Origin: JAXGMV01 sp040772085
Lineage (GTDB): Bacteria; Chloroflexota; Anaerolineae; Anaerolineales; Anaerolineaceae
Assembly: GCA_040772085.1 (NCBI GenBank)
Contig: JAXGYU010000001.1
Location: forward strand, 1,984,001-2,048,000
Direction of reading: 5' to 3'
DNA: 64,000 nt
In this document: positions 44,632-53,406 of the stretch, piece after piece
How the letters are laid out: each line of letters starts with the position of its first letter
Numbering within the stretch: the first letter of the stretch is position 1
Position numbers and translations under genes: made by a program
The notes under the pieces: model-generated
The model's database searches: none
What the model saw: the letters and a program-made list of their open reading frames with translations, nothing else
What the model was told of the DNA's origin: nothing

Positions 44632-45831
44632 ATGCCTGCCTTTGCGAACCGCACCGAGACCATGAAAGAGTCCGCGGCTTATTTACGGAGCCTGTTCAAC
44701 AGCATGACTGACCCCAACTTCATCAACTTTGGCGGCGGTTCACCCGCCAGGGAAGCCCTGCCGCATGAAATAATCAGCAAACTGGCGACAGAAATTCTGC
44801 AGGATCCTGATAAAGGCTATCGCGCCTTGCAATACAGCAACCCGACCGGCTTGAAGGAATTACGGGAGGTAGTGATCAAGCATCTGCTTGAGCCAAAGGG
44901 CGTGCAGGGTCAAGGCATTGAGAATGTCCTGATCGTCAGCGGCGGACTGGAAACAATGAACCTGGTCTGCCAGGCTTTCATCGAGCCCGGCGACGTGATC
45001 CTGGTTGAGAACCCGACCTTCATCCACTGCGTTGAAACCTTCGATATGTTCCAGGCCAAATGCGTGACCTGTGAATGCGATGACGTTGGGCTGGTGATGG
45101 AGGATGTGGAAGCCAAGATCAAGGCGCACCATCCCAAGATGATTTACACTGTCCCGACCTTCAATAATCCAACCGGCAAGACCCTCACCGCCGACCGGCG
45201 CAAACGGCTGGCTGAGCTGGGCAGCCAGTATGATGTCATCATCCTTGAGGATGACCCTTATCGCGACATCCGTTACAGCGGTGAAGAAGTGCCGCCGATC
45301 AAGTCTTTCGACAAGACGGGTCATACGATAATGGCAAACAGTTTCTCGAAGATCTTCTCGCCTGGCACGCGGCTGGGTTATGCCGTGGCAACACCTGAAA
45401 TTATCGAGAAATTGATGGACGCCAAGATCGCGACCAATTCACACACGTCCACGTTGACGCAACTGCTGTGCGCCGAGTTCTTCAACCAGGGCTATTATCC
45501 CGAGCATCACAAGAAGATCTGCGACCTATACCGCGAGCGGCGTGATGCCATGCTGGAGTGCATCGACGAATTTTTCCCGTTGGGTACCAAGCGCACCACG
45601 CCCGACGGCGGTTTCTATACCTGGGTCGAGCTGCCGCCGCATATGAACGCTCAATCGCTCGTAGATGAGGCGGCCAAGGACAAGATTGCCTATCTGGCTG
45701 GTGAAAGCTGGTTCCTGAATGGCAACGGCGAGGGCAGCAACACTTTGCGGATGAGCTTCAGCAGTACGCCGGTCGAAAAAATCAGGTATGGAGTTGAGGC
45801 GCTGGGCAGGCTCTTCAGAGCCAACGCCTGA
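44632..45831 (+). CDS. PLP-dependent aminotransferase class I/II (2-aminoadipate/LysN-like)
   Basis: A 399-residue fold-type I aminotransferase. The PLP lysine lies in NSFSKIFSPGTRLGY. YTVPTFNNPTGKT contains the substrate-contact Asn, and EDDPYRDIRY the conserved Asp/Tyr. It belongs to the MocR-like domain group that acts on 2-aminoadipate, aromatic or branched amino acids. AAAGGAG lies about 11 bases before the ATG; an upstream in-frame ATG at 44599 is less likely. The HpcH/HpaI aldolase gene follows 46 bases later. Confidence 0.88.
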   Translation: MPAFANRTETMKESAAYLRSLFNSMTDPNFINFGGGSPAREALPHEIISKLATEILQDPDKGYRALQYSNPTGLKELREVVIKHLLEPKGVQGQGIENVLIVSGGLETMNLVCQAFIEPGDVILVENPTFIHCVETFDMFQAKCVTCECDDVGLVMEDVEAKIKAHHPKMIYTVPTFNNPTGKTLTADRRKRLAELGSQYDVIILEDDPYRDIRYSGEEVPPIKSFDKTGHTIMANSFSKIFSPGTRLGYAVATPEIIEKLMDAKIATNSHTSTLTQLLCAEFFNQGYYPEHHKKICDLYRERRDAMLECIDEFFPLGTKRTTPDGGFYTWVELPPHMNAQSLVDEAAKDKIAYLAGESWFLNGNGEGSNTLRMSFSSTPVEKIRYGVEALGRLFRANA

Positions 45832-45877
45832 TCCTGCGTTTTAGGTGTGAAAATTCAGGTCAATCGACGGAGTGGTG

Positions 45878-46651
45878 ATGATGAATAAACTGTTGCGGAT
45901 GTTTAAGGAAGGCAGGCAATCGCTGGGTACGGTCACTCACATGCGCAGCGTGACGGCTATCGAAGCGCTTGGGCTGACCGGGCTCGACTATGTCTGGATC
46001 GATATGGAACATTGTCCGCTCGGCATCGAAAGCGCGGTCGCCATGATAGCGGCAGCAGAAGGGGCTGGTCTGACGCCGGTGGTGAGAATAAACGAAGTCG
46101 AACGCAGCCCAATTTTGCGGCTGCTGGATTCCGGCGCGCAGGCGCTGGTTGTGCCGGCGCTTGATACCGTTGAGCAGGTGCAGCAGGTGATCTCTTTTGC
46201 CAAGTTTGCTCCGCTGGGTCAGCGCGGATTTTGCCTGGCACGTGATGATCGCTGGGGCAACGCTCAGCATGCCAGCCATGGCATTCCCGATTATATGGCA
46301 ACGGCTAATGCGGAGACCCTGCTGCTGATTCAATGCGAGACAGTCGGCTGCCTCGAAAACATTGATGCCATCACCGCGCTGGAAGGCGTCGATGGCATTG
46401 TCCTGGGTCCATTCGATCTGTCAATCGCCATGGATATCCCGGGCAAGTTTGACCATCCGGATTTTCTCGCGGCGGTGCGGCGGATTCGTGAGTCCTGCCA
46501 GAAGAACAATAAACTATCGGTCATTTTTTCTGGTGGCGCGGCTGCTGCGCGTACCTACCTGGCAGATGGCTTCAACAGCGTCACGGTTGGGCTGGATGTC
46601 ATCCAGTACATCAATGCCTACAAGGCGCTGGTTCTGGAAGTCCGGCAATAG
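45878..46651 (+). CDS. HpcH/HpaI aldolase family protein
   Basis: A 257-residue class II pyruvate aldolase-type TIM barrel. It has the WIDMEHCPLG metal/base region, a VVRI arginine and the GCLENIDAITALEGVDGIVLG block with metal ligands Glu and Asp. Homologues cleave 4-hydroxy-2-oxo acids to pyruvate and an aldehyde. It could use the oxo-acid made by the aminotransferase before it. Adjacent ATG codons at 45878 and 45881 are both close to the GGAG site. Confidence 0.85.
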   Translation: MMNKLLRMFKEGRQSLGTVTHMRSVTAIEALGLTGLDYVWIDMEHCPLGIESAVAMIAAAEGAGLTPVVRINEVERSPILRLLDSGAQALVVPALDTVEQVQQVISFAKFAPLGQRGFCLARDDRWGNAQHASHGIPDYMATANAETLLLIQCETVGCLENIDAITALEGVDGIVLGPFDLSIAMDIPGKFDHPDFLAAVRRIRESCQKNNKLSVIFSGGAAAARTYLADGFNSVTVGLDVIQYINAYKALVLEVRQ

Positions 46652-46671
46652 TTTTGCCTGACTCAATATTG

Positions 46672-46697
46672 ACGCCCTCACGCAACCGTGAGGGCGT
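46672..46697. terminator. Bidirectional terminator
   Basis: Perfect 11-bp inverted repeat, arms 46672-46682 and 46687-46697 with a CAAC loop. It lies between the convergent aldolase (+) and small membrane protein (-) genes. Confidence 0.85.
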
Positions 46698-46708
46698 TGA
46701 TGTTTTCG

Positions 46709-47059
46709 TTAGCTGCGGCGGAGAAGGAGGGCGCCCAGCCAGTTTCCTGCCAGCGCAAGCAGCGCGTAGGCTGGCGCGTAAACCCAGGCGCTGCTGTTAT
46801 AGTGCAGAAAGAGTGTCGGCAGAAACAGGATGCCAAGCAGAACAACAAAGGTCAGATTGATGTCCGAACGCAAGCCGAGAAGAAATCCGAGAATAAGGCA
46901 GACTGCCGGCAGAACGATCAGTAAAATCAGCATGCCGCTGCCCGTGTCTCTGATGACAAACGGCAGCAGATAGAACGCCAGCGCTGCGACTGCCAGGTAG
47001 GGAAGGCATTTTTTGAGGCTGGTCTTCATCGAAGAGGTCATCGTAATTCGGTCACTCAC
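46709..47059 (-). CDS. Small membrane protein of unknown function, third of a set
   Basis: A 116-residue protein with about three to four hydrophobic helices (roughly 18-36, 42-62, 68-84 and 92-110) and a short basic N-terminus. It overlaps the end of the membrane-protein gene before it by 8 bases. No family is recognised. Confidence 0.65.
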   Translation of the reverse strand: MSDRITMTSSMKTSLKKCLPYLAVAALAFYLLPFVIRDTGSGMLILLIVLPAVCLILGFLLGLRSDINLTFVVLLGILFLPTLFLHYNSSAWVYAPAYALLALAGNWLGALLLRRS

Positions 47060-47483
47060 TTGGCTGACCAGCTCTATGACCCAGGTAGAATGCGGCTGCC
47101 ATCAAGGCGAATGAAACCAGGGATGCCTGCCAGACCCTTCCGCCCCAGAAGACCAGTTTGCTCCCGAGGTTCAGGACCGGCAGGAAATAGAATTGTGAGG
47201 CGACACCCAGGAAACTTGTCCAGTAATGCCCGACGATGAGCTCCTGAATCAGGATTAACCCCAAAGCAAGAATCGCCAGCGCATGCGCCGCCAGCAAGGC
47301 AGGCTTAAGCCTGAGCCCTTTGCGGGCAGCAGCGAACCCGATTAATGACCAGACGAGGAGAAACAGGAGGGCAATCAGTGTGTATGGCAGCAACCGCTCC
47401 GGATTTGCCATCATGCCGGCATTCATCAAATAGCCGGTCAGCAAAGGTAAAAGCCCAGCGCTTATGAGTAATAAAACTATCAA
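47052..47483 (-). CDS. Small membrane protein of unknown function, second of a set
   Basis: A 143-residue protein with about four hydrophobic helices. It overlaps the upstream membrane gene by 4 bases and the downstream one by 8 bases. The tight overlaps imply the three proteins are made together and may assemble. No catalytic residues or family motifs are seen. Confidence 0.65.
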   Translation of the reverse strand: MIVLLLISAGLLPLLTGYLMNAGMMANPERLLPYTLIALLFLLVWSLIGFAAARKGLRLKPALLAAHALAILALGLILIQELIVGHYWTSFLGVASQFYFLPVLNLGSKLVFWGGRVWQASLVSFALMAAAFYLGHRAGQPSE

Positions 47484-47812
47484 GGTTCGTCGTTCCTCTC
47501 CAGTTTGCCGGCGCGCATTGATTTGGCGAGCAGCAACCCATTCAGCAGCAGGGTGACAGCGACCAGTACTGCTGAGACGAATAACACAGCACCGCTGGTA
47601 TCCTCCAAGGCTGACCAGTCACTGATGTTGACCAGATGATTTTGATAGCCAATCTGCATCAGCAGCGCCAGACTGCAAGCCCCGAGGCTGGAGAGCGTGA
47701 TTACCGCAGTTGTGATGCCGGCGGGCTTGCGAAGCAGAGCGGCGATCGGCATCGTCCAGGCTAATATCCCAAGCGCCAGACTGCCAAGGTTGAGCCAAGT
47801 GTATCCAGGCAT
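47480..47812 (-). CDS. Small membrane protein of unknown function, first of a set
   Basis: A 110-residue protein with about three hydrophobic helices. ATG 47812 is chosen for the GGAAGGAG ribosome site; the frame remains open for 10 further codons upstream. It heads a three-gene cluster of overlapping membrane-protein genes on the minus strand. Confidence 0.65.
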   Translation of the reverse strand: MPGYTWLNLGSLALGILAWTMPIAALLRKPAGITTAVITLSSLGACSLALLMQIGYQNHLVNISDWSALEDTSGAVLFVSAVLVAVTLLLNGLLLAKSMRAGKLERNDEP

Positions 47813-47892
47813 AGCTAACTCCTTCCGCCTGTAGCATAACACATGTAAAAAATAGTGCGTAAAGCTGCTGAAAATCCAGTCTGTAATAAATG

Positions 47893-47932
47893 AAAAAACC
47901 GCTGATCAGACGAGAAGCTGGCCAGCGGTTTT
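47893..47932 (-). terminator. Intrinsic terminator of the glycyl radical operon
   Basis: On the minus strand a 10-bp stem (arms 47923-47932 and 47895-47904) closes an 18-base loop region that can pair further, and a T-run follows. It lies about 25 bases after the M20 peptidase stop. Confidence 0.8.
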
Positions 47933-47956
47933 ACAGTACTCAATAGGTGCAGGTTG

Positions 47957-49132
47957 TTAACTGAAATCCTGATCACCAGCGTCGTGGACCATCGACAGGA
48001 TCAATTTGGCACGATCGAACATTGACTCGACGATAGCGTATTCCTTTTCAGTGTGGTTCCACTGACCGACTACTCCGATAGCACACAAGACAGGAGTTCC
48101 CGCAAGCAAAATATATGAAGCGTCTGAGCTGCCGCCTAAATGGATACCACCAATCTTTCCAAAACCATACTTCTCGGAGGTTTTTTGTGCAAATGTTAGG
48201 AATTTCCGTACCTGGTCATTGGTCTCAAAGGCGTCCATCACCGTCTTGTAATTCAATTTTGCATGCGTTCCATCCACATAGGATGTTTGGATTATCAGGT
48301 TGGTTTTCTCATCAAGAATCTTGCGCATGTGTGCTTTTGAAAACCGGATGTCAACCTCAAGACTGGCTGACCCAGCTATGGTATTCGCCCAGGAGCCGCC
48401 CTTGATGGTATTGGTGCTGACAGTGACACCTTCGCTCAGGTCAGTCAGCTTACGCAGCTCAATAATCTTGTACGCTGCTTCTTCAATTGCATTGATGCCG
48501 CTGGAGAAGTCATTGCCGGCATGCGAAGCTTTCCCTTCGATCTCAACGCCCAGACCAATCCTGCCATTGCGTCCAATACTCAAACTTCCGTCAATGCGTC
48601 CAGTCTCAAGATTGAAAGCGTATTGGCAGCCGGCTGCTTCCTTCATGATCAGGTCTGAGGTTTCAGCACCTTGATGGATGATCTCTTCATCGCCGACGAA
48701 CAAGATTTTTATTGGGCGGTAGTTGTAGCCTTGCGCCAGCAAGGCCTTAATCACCCACAAGGAGATGATGATGCCTCCTTTCATGTCCAAGACACCAGCA
48801 CCAAAGGCTTTACCATCTTCAATTTTGAAAGGCACAGCCTTTTCGACCGCAGTATCCAAATGCCCGGTGAATAATAATGGTTTTCGGTCAGAAGAATAAG
48901 TTGTCATCCCTCGAACAGCGTCGCCATTTGGTGGGCATGGCACGAGTTCGCTAGGCACGCCAGCCGCTGTGAACTGATCACGCAGCCAGGCTGATGCGAT
49001 GGTCACATTCTTAGGGTCAAAACCCCAGCTAGCCAGGTTGACAAAAGTTTGCCAGTCCTCGATGATCTCCTGTTTGTGATCGTCGATGAATTTCCAGGTG
49101 GCAGCCAAATCGATTTCTTGCTCTTGTTCCAT
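47957..49132 (-). CDS. M20-family peptidase (glutamate carboxypeptidase-like), last gene of the glycyl radical operon
   Basis: A 391-residue zinc peptidase. Metal-ligand motifs are FTGHLDTA, GAGVLDMKGG, VGDEEI and ETGR, plus a C-terminal histidine possibly in QWNHTEKE. The dimerisation domain starts at ASHAGNDFSSG. It resembles CPG2-type carboxypeptidases that cleave C-terminal glutamate or N-acyl groups. ATG 49132 follows CAGGAG and is preferred over a GTG two codons earlier. Its position behind the glycyl radical enzyme suggests it supplies or processes that enzyme's substrate. Confidence 0.87.
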   Translation of the reverse strand: MEQEQEIDLAATWKFIDDHKQEIIEDWQTFVNLASWGFDPKNVTIASAWLRDQFTAAGVPSELVPCPPNGDAVRGMTTYSSDRKPLLFTGHLDTAVEKAVPFKIEDGKAFGAGVLDMKGGIIISLWVIKALLAQGYNYRPIKILFVGDEEIIHQGAETSDLIMKEAAGCQYAFNLETGRIDGSLSIGRNGRIGLGVEIEGKASHAGNDFSSGINAIEEAAYKIIELRKLTDLSEGVTVSTNTIKGGSWANTIAGSASLEVDIRFSKAHMRKILDEKTNLIIQTSYVDGTHAKLNYKTVMDAFETNDQVRKFLTFAQKTSEKYGFGKIGGIHLGGSSDASYILLAGTPVLCAIGVVGQWNHTEKEYAIVESMFDRAKLILSMVHDAGDQDFS

Positions 49133-49201
49133 GATCACTCCTGTATTCTCCTGTTCCTGGAATAAATCCCAGGTTGACTCGAGGCTCTCGCCGACTGATG
49201 G

Positions 49202-50104
49202 TCATCGATAAGAAACAACTTCCACGCCTTCACGGTTGACCAGATCCGCGAAAAGCTTCATTTCTTCATCCTTAGGGGTACCAAACTCGTTTGATGGCAG
49301 TGATAAGCCTAACGACTCGTATTTTTGTGATCCGAATTTATGGTAAGGCAACAACTCAAGTTTGGGTTGATGCAACGTTCGTGCTGTAAAACGCGCAATG
49401 CTGCTGATTGTTTCCGCGTTCGCATTGACACCTTTGATTACGGGGATTCTGATAACCAAATCTATTCCAGCATCGGACAACCGCTTGATGTTCTCCAGAA
49501 TCAGCATATTACTCATGCCGGTGTAGCGCAAATGTTCATGCTCATCAAAGAGTTTGATATCAACAAATACCAAATTAATTTTTTTGAATATGTCAGCTAA
49601 TTTATGGAAGTCGAAATAGCCAGAGGTCTCTATCGCTTGATGTAGCCCGAGATCGTAAACAGCGTTTACTAGCGCTCGCAAAAAGTTTGGCTGGGCGGTG
49701 GCTTCCCCGCCAGAGTAAGTGACACCGCCGTTGGACGCTCGGAAAAAGAGAATCTGCCTTTCGATTTGCTGAATGACTTCATGAGCCTCAAGCACCATAA
49801 TCATATTTTTTCGACTTTGGGTTGGACAGGCATCGACACATATGCCGCAATTTGTGCATTTCAAACGTTCCATTGGATCGTTCAGATTGATGCTGACACC
49901 ATATGGACATACATCTGAACATCGCCCGCAGGCGATACAACTGCGACCATCATGAACTACTTTATTGAAATTGGTAAAGCTTTCTGGGTTGCAGCACCAT
50001 TGACAGCGCAGCCGACAGCCGGCGAAGAACACTACAGTTCGAATGCCGTCACCGTCGTTGACTGAGAAATTTTGAATATCGATCAGCCAGCCTTTTGTTT
50101 TCAA
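49202..50104 (-). CDS. Glycyl radical enzyme activating enzyme (radical SAM, PflA family)
   Basis: A 300-residue radical SAM enzyme. The SAM-cluster motif is Cys30-x3-Cys34-x2-Cys37. A ferredoxin insert carries two further [4Fe-4S] sets (Cys56/59/62/66 and Cys83/86/89/93), which is typical of activases of dehydratase/decarboxylase-type glycyl radical enzymes rather than of PflA itself. The GGE motif is TYSGGEA (131-134). It abstracts hydrogen from the glycine of the partner enzyme encoded 40 bases upstream. The start is a TTG with a weak ribosome site. Confidence 0.92.
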   Translation of the reverse strand: MKTKGWLIDIQNFSVNDGDGIRTVVFFAGCRLRCQWCCNPESFTNFNKVVHDGRSCIACGRCSDVCPYGVSINLNDPMERLKCTNCGICVDACPTQSRKNMIMVLEAHEVIQQIERQILFFRASNGGVTYSGGEATAQPNFLRALVNAVYDLGLHQAIETSGYFDFHKLADIFKKINLVFVDIKLFDEHEHLRYTGMSNMLILENIKRLSDAGIDLVIRIPVIKGVNANAETISSIARFTARTLHQPKLELLPYHKFGSQKYESLGLSLPSNEFGTPKDEEMKLFADLVNREGVEVVSYR

Positions 50105-50144
50105 CTCAGAGCTCGTCTCTCAATTCTCTCACTCAAAAGATCAA

Positions 50145-52514
50145 CTAAAAGCTCTCATGCGCGGTGCGGGCGATGATGGAGTCCTGCATCGATTTGGAGA
50201 GGTTAACAAATTGGGTGCTATACCCTGCCACGCGTACCAGCAGATCCTTGTAATTGTCAGGGTGCTGCTGGGCATCGAGCAATGTCTCCGTCGAAATTGT
50301 ATTAAATTGCACATGGAATGCGCCCAACGAGAAGAAAGCCTGGATCATGGCGCCTAGATTACGCTGACCACGTTTGGTGTTAACCAGGTCATGGTTTAGC
50401 CGCAGATTAAGTAATGTTCCGCCTGAATGCAGATCCTGATTGAGTTTAGCTGCGGAACGCATCGCGGCAAGCGGCGTGCTTTTGTCTGTACCGGCAAAGG
50501 GTGATACGCCCTCCGAAATTGGATCCGTTGCTTTTCGGCCACATGGTGTGGCGCCCAACACTCGCCCAGTGGGCAGGAAATTTGAGATGCCCATGAAGGC
50601 TGAAAGGAATGTGTTACCGTTGAAATCTTTATAAGTCCGGATTTCATTGTAATAATGATTGGCAACCTCGCGGGCGATCTTATCAACATATTCCTGGTCA
50701 TTACCATATTTCTCAACATTAACTGCAGCCATGCGTAAAGTCTCATAACCTTCCCAGTTGGCATCCAGTGCTGCAATTAACTCGTCCATTGTCACGGCAT
50801 TTTCTTCGAATACCAGTTTCTTGATTACCGCCAGCGAATTGGCAGCAACCGAAAGACCAATACCCGTCAACACCGGGCCGATATTGTACTTTGCGCCGGC
50901 GTCCACCAGGTCCATGCCACTCTCGAGACAGTTGGCGTTGCAGGAGGAAAGAAACGGGCGCGGCACTAGTTCCTTATGTAGTTTCTGGGCAAGTACTGTG
51001 TTGTTGACGGAATAGTTAATTAGTCGGTTGAGCTGCTTGTAGAAGGCACCTTCAACCTCCTGATAACTCTTGAATTCGCGAGGGTCTTTTTCATCGAGCC
51101 CCATCTTCTCACCGGTGAGACGACTCTTGCCCATATTAAGCGCATACTCCAGAGCAGCTGGAATATTCACGTTTACAGCAGAGGTCCATTCATAGGTATT
51201 GCGGTAGTGGGGGACTACACAGCCACAGTTATTCCAATCCATTGCGTCTTCTGGATCGTAGCCGGCATTCACCAGCATCCGGTATCCAGCAGCGTCATTG
51301 TGAATTGCAGGGAACCCGGTGCCGAGACTGACCAGATGTGTTACAGCATCAACGAATTCCTGAGGGGCGTCCTGTTGCAGCCGGACGCTCAAACCAGGCT
51401 GATGTGTCTTCACATCTTCTGTCGCCTTCAATGCCAGGTAGCTGAGCTCGTTGGTCGCGTCACTACCGTCGCGTTTTTTACCACCTATCGTCAGGTTCTG
51501 GAACTGGTTGTAGCCGGCGAAGAAATCAGCGGTGTTCGCGGAAATGGTCCATACCCATTCTGATAGTTTAAGCCAATAACATTCGATCAGCTCGAGAATC
51601 TGATTATCACTCTTCAACCCCTTTTCCTTGTCATGCAAATAATAGGGGTACATATATTGGTCAAAGCGCCCAGGGTTGAGTGCTAGTGGATTTTCAGAGA
51701 GCACTGCACCGAGCTGGACGAACCAAATGAACTGTAATGCCTCATGGAAGGTACTGGGGGGCTGCCCGGGGACTTTATTACAGATCTGTTCAATCTCCAG
51801 CAGTTCAGCTTTACGTTGAGGCGCTAGTTCAATGGCAGCCAGACGAGCGGCCTCAGCAGCGTAGCGTCTGGCGAGATTAATGATGCCTTCGGATGTCAAG
51901 ATAATCGACTCATAGAAGATAATCTGTTTCAAGTCGTCTGGTTTGGCCGCATCCAGTGATACGAGCTTATCCTTGGCATCGGCAATAATACCTGCGAAAC
52001 CCTTAACGAAAAGCAAGCCGGCATAATCAGGGGTGAATTCACCAACAGCCTGGCGCCATTTGGAGTCATTGTCAACGATACCGGTGTCGACGGTAACCTT
52101 GGCAACATCAGGTTTGATTTGCGCCAGAAACGCCTCTTCAAGTGATTTGCCTTTCCAGTAGGGGAAGATGTTCTCGCGAACGTATGCACGTTGCGAATCT
52201 GTCATTTCGTATGGGTCTTGTACCCGTGTTGAGAAAGTATCCATTTCGCGGTCTACCCAAAGCCAGGAAAACTCGGGGGTAAGAATACCGCACTTGCGAA
52301 ACTCACCGCTGGCGCCGACGATCAGCTCGCCCTCGAAAATTGTCACAATCAACTGGTCGCATGTATCCTTGAAAGCTTGCGCTCGTCGGATAGGTGTCGC
52401 CTGGCCTTCAGTCCCCTGATGTGACTCAGTCCAGATTCGCGCCCGCTCATAGGAGATTTGGGGTTTGGTATTAATATAGTTATCCTTGATTTTTTGCACA
52501 CGCTCAGTCAGCAT
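50145..52514 (-). CDS. Glycyl radical enzyme of unknown substrate (GCVVP active-site loop)
   Basis: A 789-residue oxygen-sensitive glycyl radical enzyme of the PFL-like superfamily. The radical site is Gly764 in RVAGYS, 25 residues from the C-terminus. The thiyl cysteine is Cys432 in NNCGCVVPH. Choline lyase, glycerol dehydratase, hydroxyproline dehydratase and isethionate lyase read GCVEP here; the catalytic Glu is Val434 in this protein, and the CC pair of pyruvate formate-lyase is absent. NLTIGG near 340 is a family motif. A GGAGG ribosome site supports the start. Its reaction is probably not a simple dehydration. Confidence 0.9.
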   Translation of the reverse strand: MLTERVQKIKDNYINTKPQISYERARIWTESHQGTEGQATPIRRAQAFKDTCDQLIVTIFEGELIVGASGEFRKCGILTPEFSWLWVDREMDTFSTRVQDPYEMTDSQRAYVRENIFPYWKGKSLEEAFLAQIKPDVAKVTVDTGIVDNDSKWRQAVGEFTPDYAGLLFVKGFAGIIADAKDKLVSLDAAKPDDLKQIIFYESIILTSEGIINLARRYAAEAARLAAIELAPQRKAELLEIEQICNKVPGQPPSTFHEALQFIWFVQLGAVLSENPLALNPGRFDQYMYPYYLHDKEKGLKSDNQILELIECYWLKLSEWVWTISANTADFFAGYNQFQNLTIGGKKRDGSDATNELSYLALKATEDVKTHQPGLSVRLQQDAPQEFVDAVTHLVSLGTGFPAIHNDAAGYRMLVNAGYDPEDAMDWNNCGCVVPHYRNTYEWTSAVNVNIPAALEYALNMGKSRLTGEKMGLDEKDPREFKSYQEVEGAFYKQLNRLINYSVNNTVLAQKLHKELVPRPFLSSCNANCLESGMDLVDAGAKYNIGPVLTGIGLSVAANSLAVIKKLVFEENAVTMDELIAALDANWEGYETLRMAAVNVEKYGNDQEYVDKIAREVANHYYNEIRTYKDFNGNTFLSAFMGISNFLPTGRVLGATPCGRKATDPISEGVSPFAGTDKSTPLAAMRSAAKLNQDLHSGGTLLNLRLNHDLVNTKRGQRNLGAMIQAFFSLGAFHVQFNTISTETLLDAQQHPDNYKDLLVRVAGYSTQFVNLSKSMQDSIIARTAHESF

Positions 52515-52526
52515 TCAGTCCTCCAC

Positions 52527-53072
52527 TTAATATTTGACAATGTTCTGGAACTCAGCAGTCTCACCATAGGGATTGCTGTAGACATGGGTTGAATCAGGAC
52601 GAAACGAAAAGCCGCAAGGTGCCTTGAGCACATAATCGCGATCATGAGCGTTGATTACCAAAGTGCCTTTTGTGACGATGATATATTCTAGGAACGCATT
52701 GCGATGCTCGTCGGATATTGTCTGCGCGCTGGGTTCCATAATGATATAGAAATACTCGAACCCCGTAATCGGATTAAAGGGGAAGAGATTGTAAAGAATC
52801 ATCTTCCCGCCTGACTCCAGAACCGGTGTCAGTTTGTCAAGTTCGAGGATTTGCTGTTGCGTGCTTTGGTGTGATAGCAGATCTGAGAAAGGTATACGCA
52901 GTCCGCTGGAAATCTTCCATAAAACCGAAACTGTCGGACTGGAAACACCACGCTCTATCTGACTGAGCATTGACCGGCTAACGCCTGTCGCCGTTGAAAC
53001 TTCCTCGATGGTCATATTGCGATTTTGCCGCAGTCTTTTGATTGCTTCACCGATCAGGGGATCATTTTCCAT
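52527..53072 (-). CDS. XRE-family regulator with cupin domain
   Basis: A 181-residue regulator. The N-terminal HTH_3 domain (about 8-62, with MTIEEVSTATGVSRSMLSQI) binds DNA. A C-terminal cupin (about 80-180) senses a ligand. It lies 12 bases before the glycyl radical enzyme gene and is first in the operon. Palindromic TTCCGTTATA elements upstream are likely its binding sites. Confidence 0.9.
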   Translation of the reverse strand: MENDPLIGEAIKRLRQNRNMTIEEVSTATGVSRSMLSQIERGVSSPTVSVLWKISSGLRIPFSDLLSHQSTQQQILELDKLTPVLESGGKMILYNLFPFNPITGFEYFYIIMEPSAQTISDEHRNAFLEYIIVTKGTLVINAHDRDYVLKAPCGFSFRPDSTHVYSNPYGETAEFQNIVKY

Positions 53073-53406
53073 CTTGTCACCCTTCTGCCGAAGTATTCCG
53101 TGTTCCGTCAGTTTTATGCTATTTCTGCTATAACGGAATATTGATAAATTTATTTATCAGCCATACGCTAATCATAGTTAATTTACGGCCGTTTGTCAAT
53201 AATTTATTGCGTAAGAATGTTCCAATACCGCATGACATCCGTCACTAATCCGTTATAACGGAATTTTGTTGCTTACTTCGTAGACTTTTTGGACTTCAGT
53301 CTGAAGGCGTAAATGAACGGTAAAGATGGCACAAGCGAAATAGCGCCAGAGATGAATCAGGCGAATAGCTTAGCAATTTTGCACGAAAAAAGCTTTACTT
53401 TGTGAC
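53073..53406. other. Intergenic region upstream of the glycyl radical operon
   Basis: This 334-base AT-rich gap lies between the XRE regulator and the flavoprotein gene. It contains repeated TTCCGTTATA-type elements and no supported open frame. The minus-strand promoter of the XRE-glycyl radical operon should lie in it. I see no clear -35/-10 pair. Confidence 0.5.
53249..53262. promoter_or_regulatory. Palindrome TCCGTTATAACGGA, probable XRE operator
   Basis: A perfect 14-bp palindrome. Part of the same sequence (CTATAACGGAATA) recurs at about 53128-53140, and GTTCCGT/ATTCCGT elements at 53095-53108, all between the regulator start and this site. The cluster fits binding by the XRE-cupin dimer. 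Confidence 0.55.

Noticed and set aside
44505..44663. N-terminal extension of the acetyltransferase at 43920
   Set aside because: The extra codons are outside the GNAT domain, and a good ribosome site supports the internal ATG at 44504.
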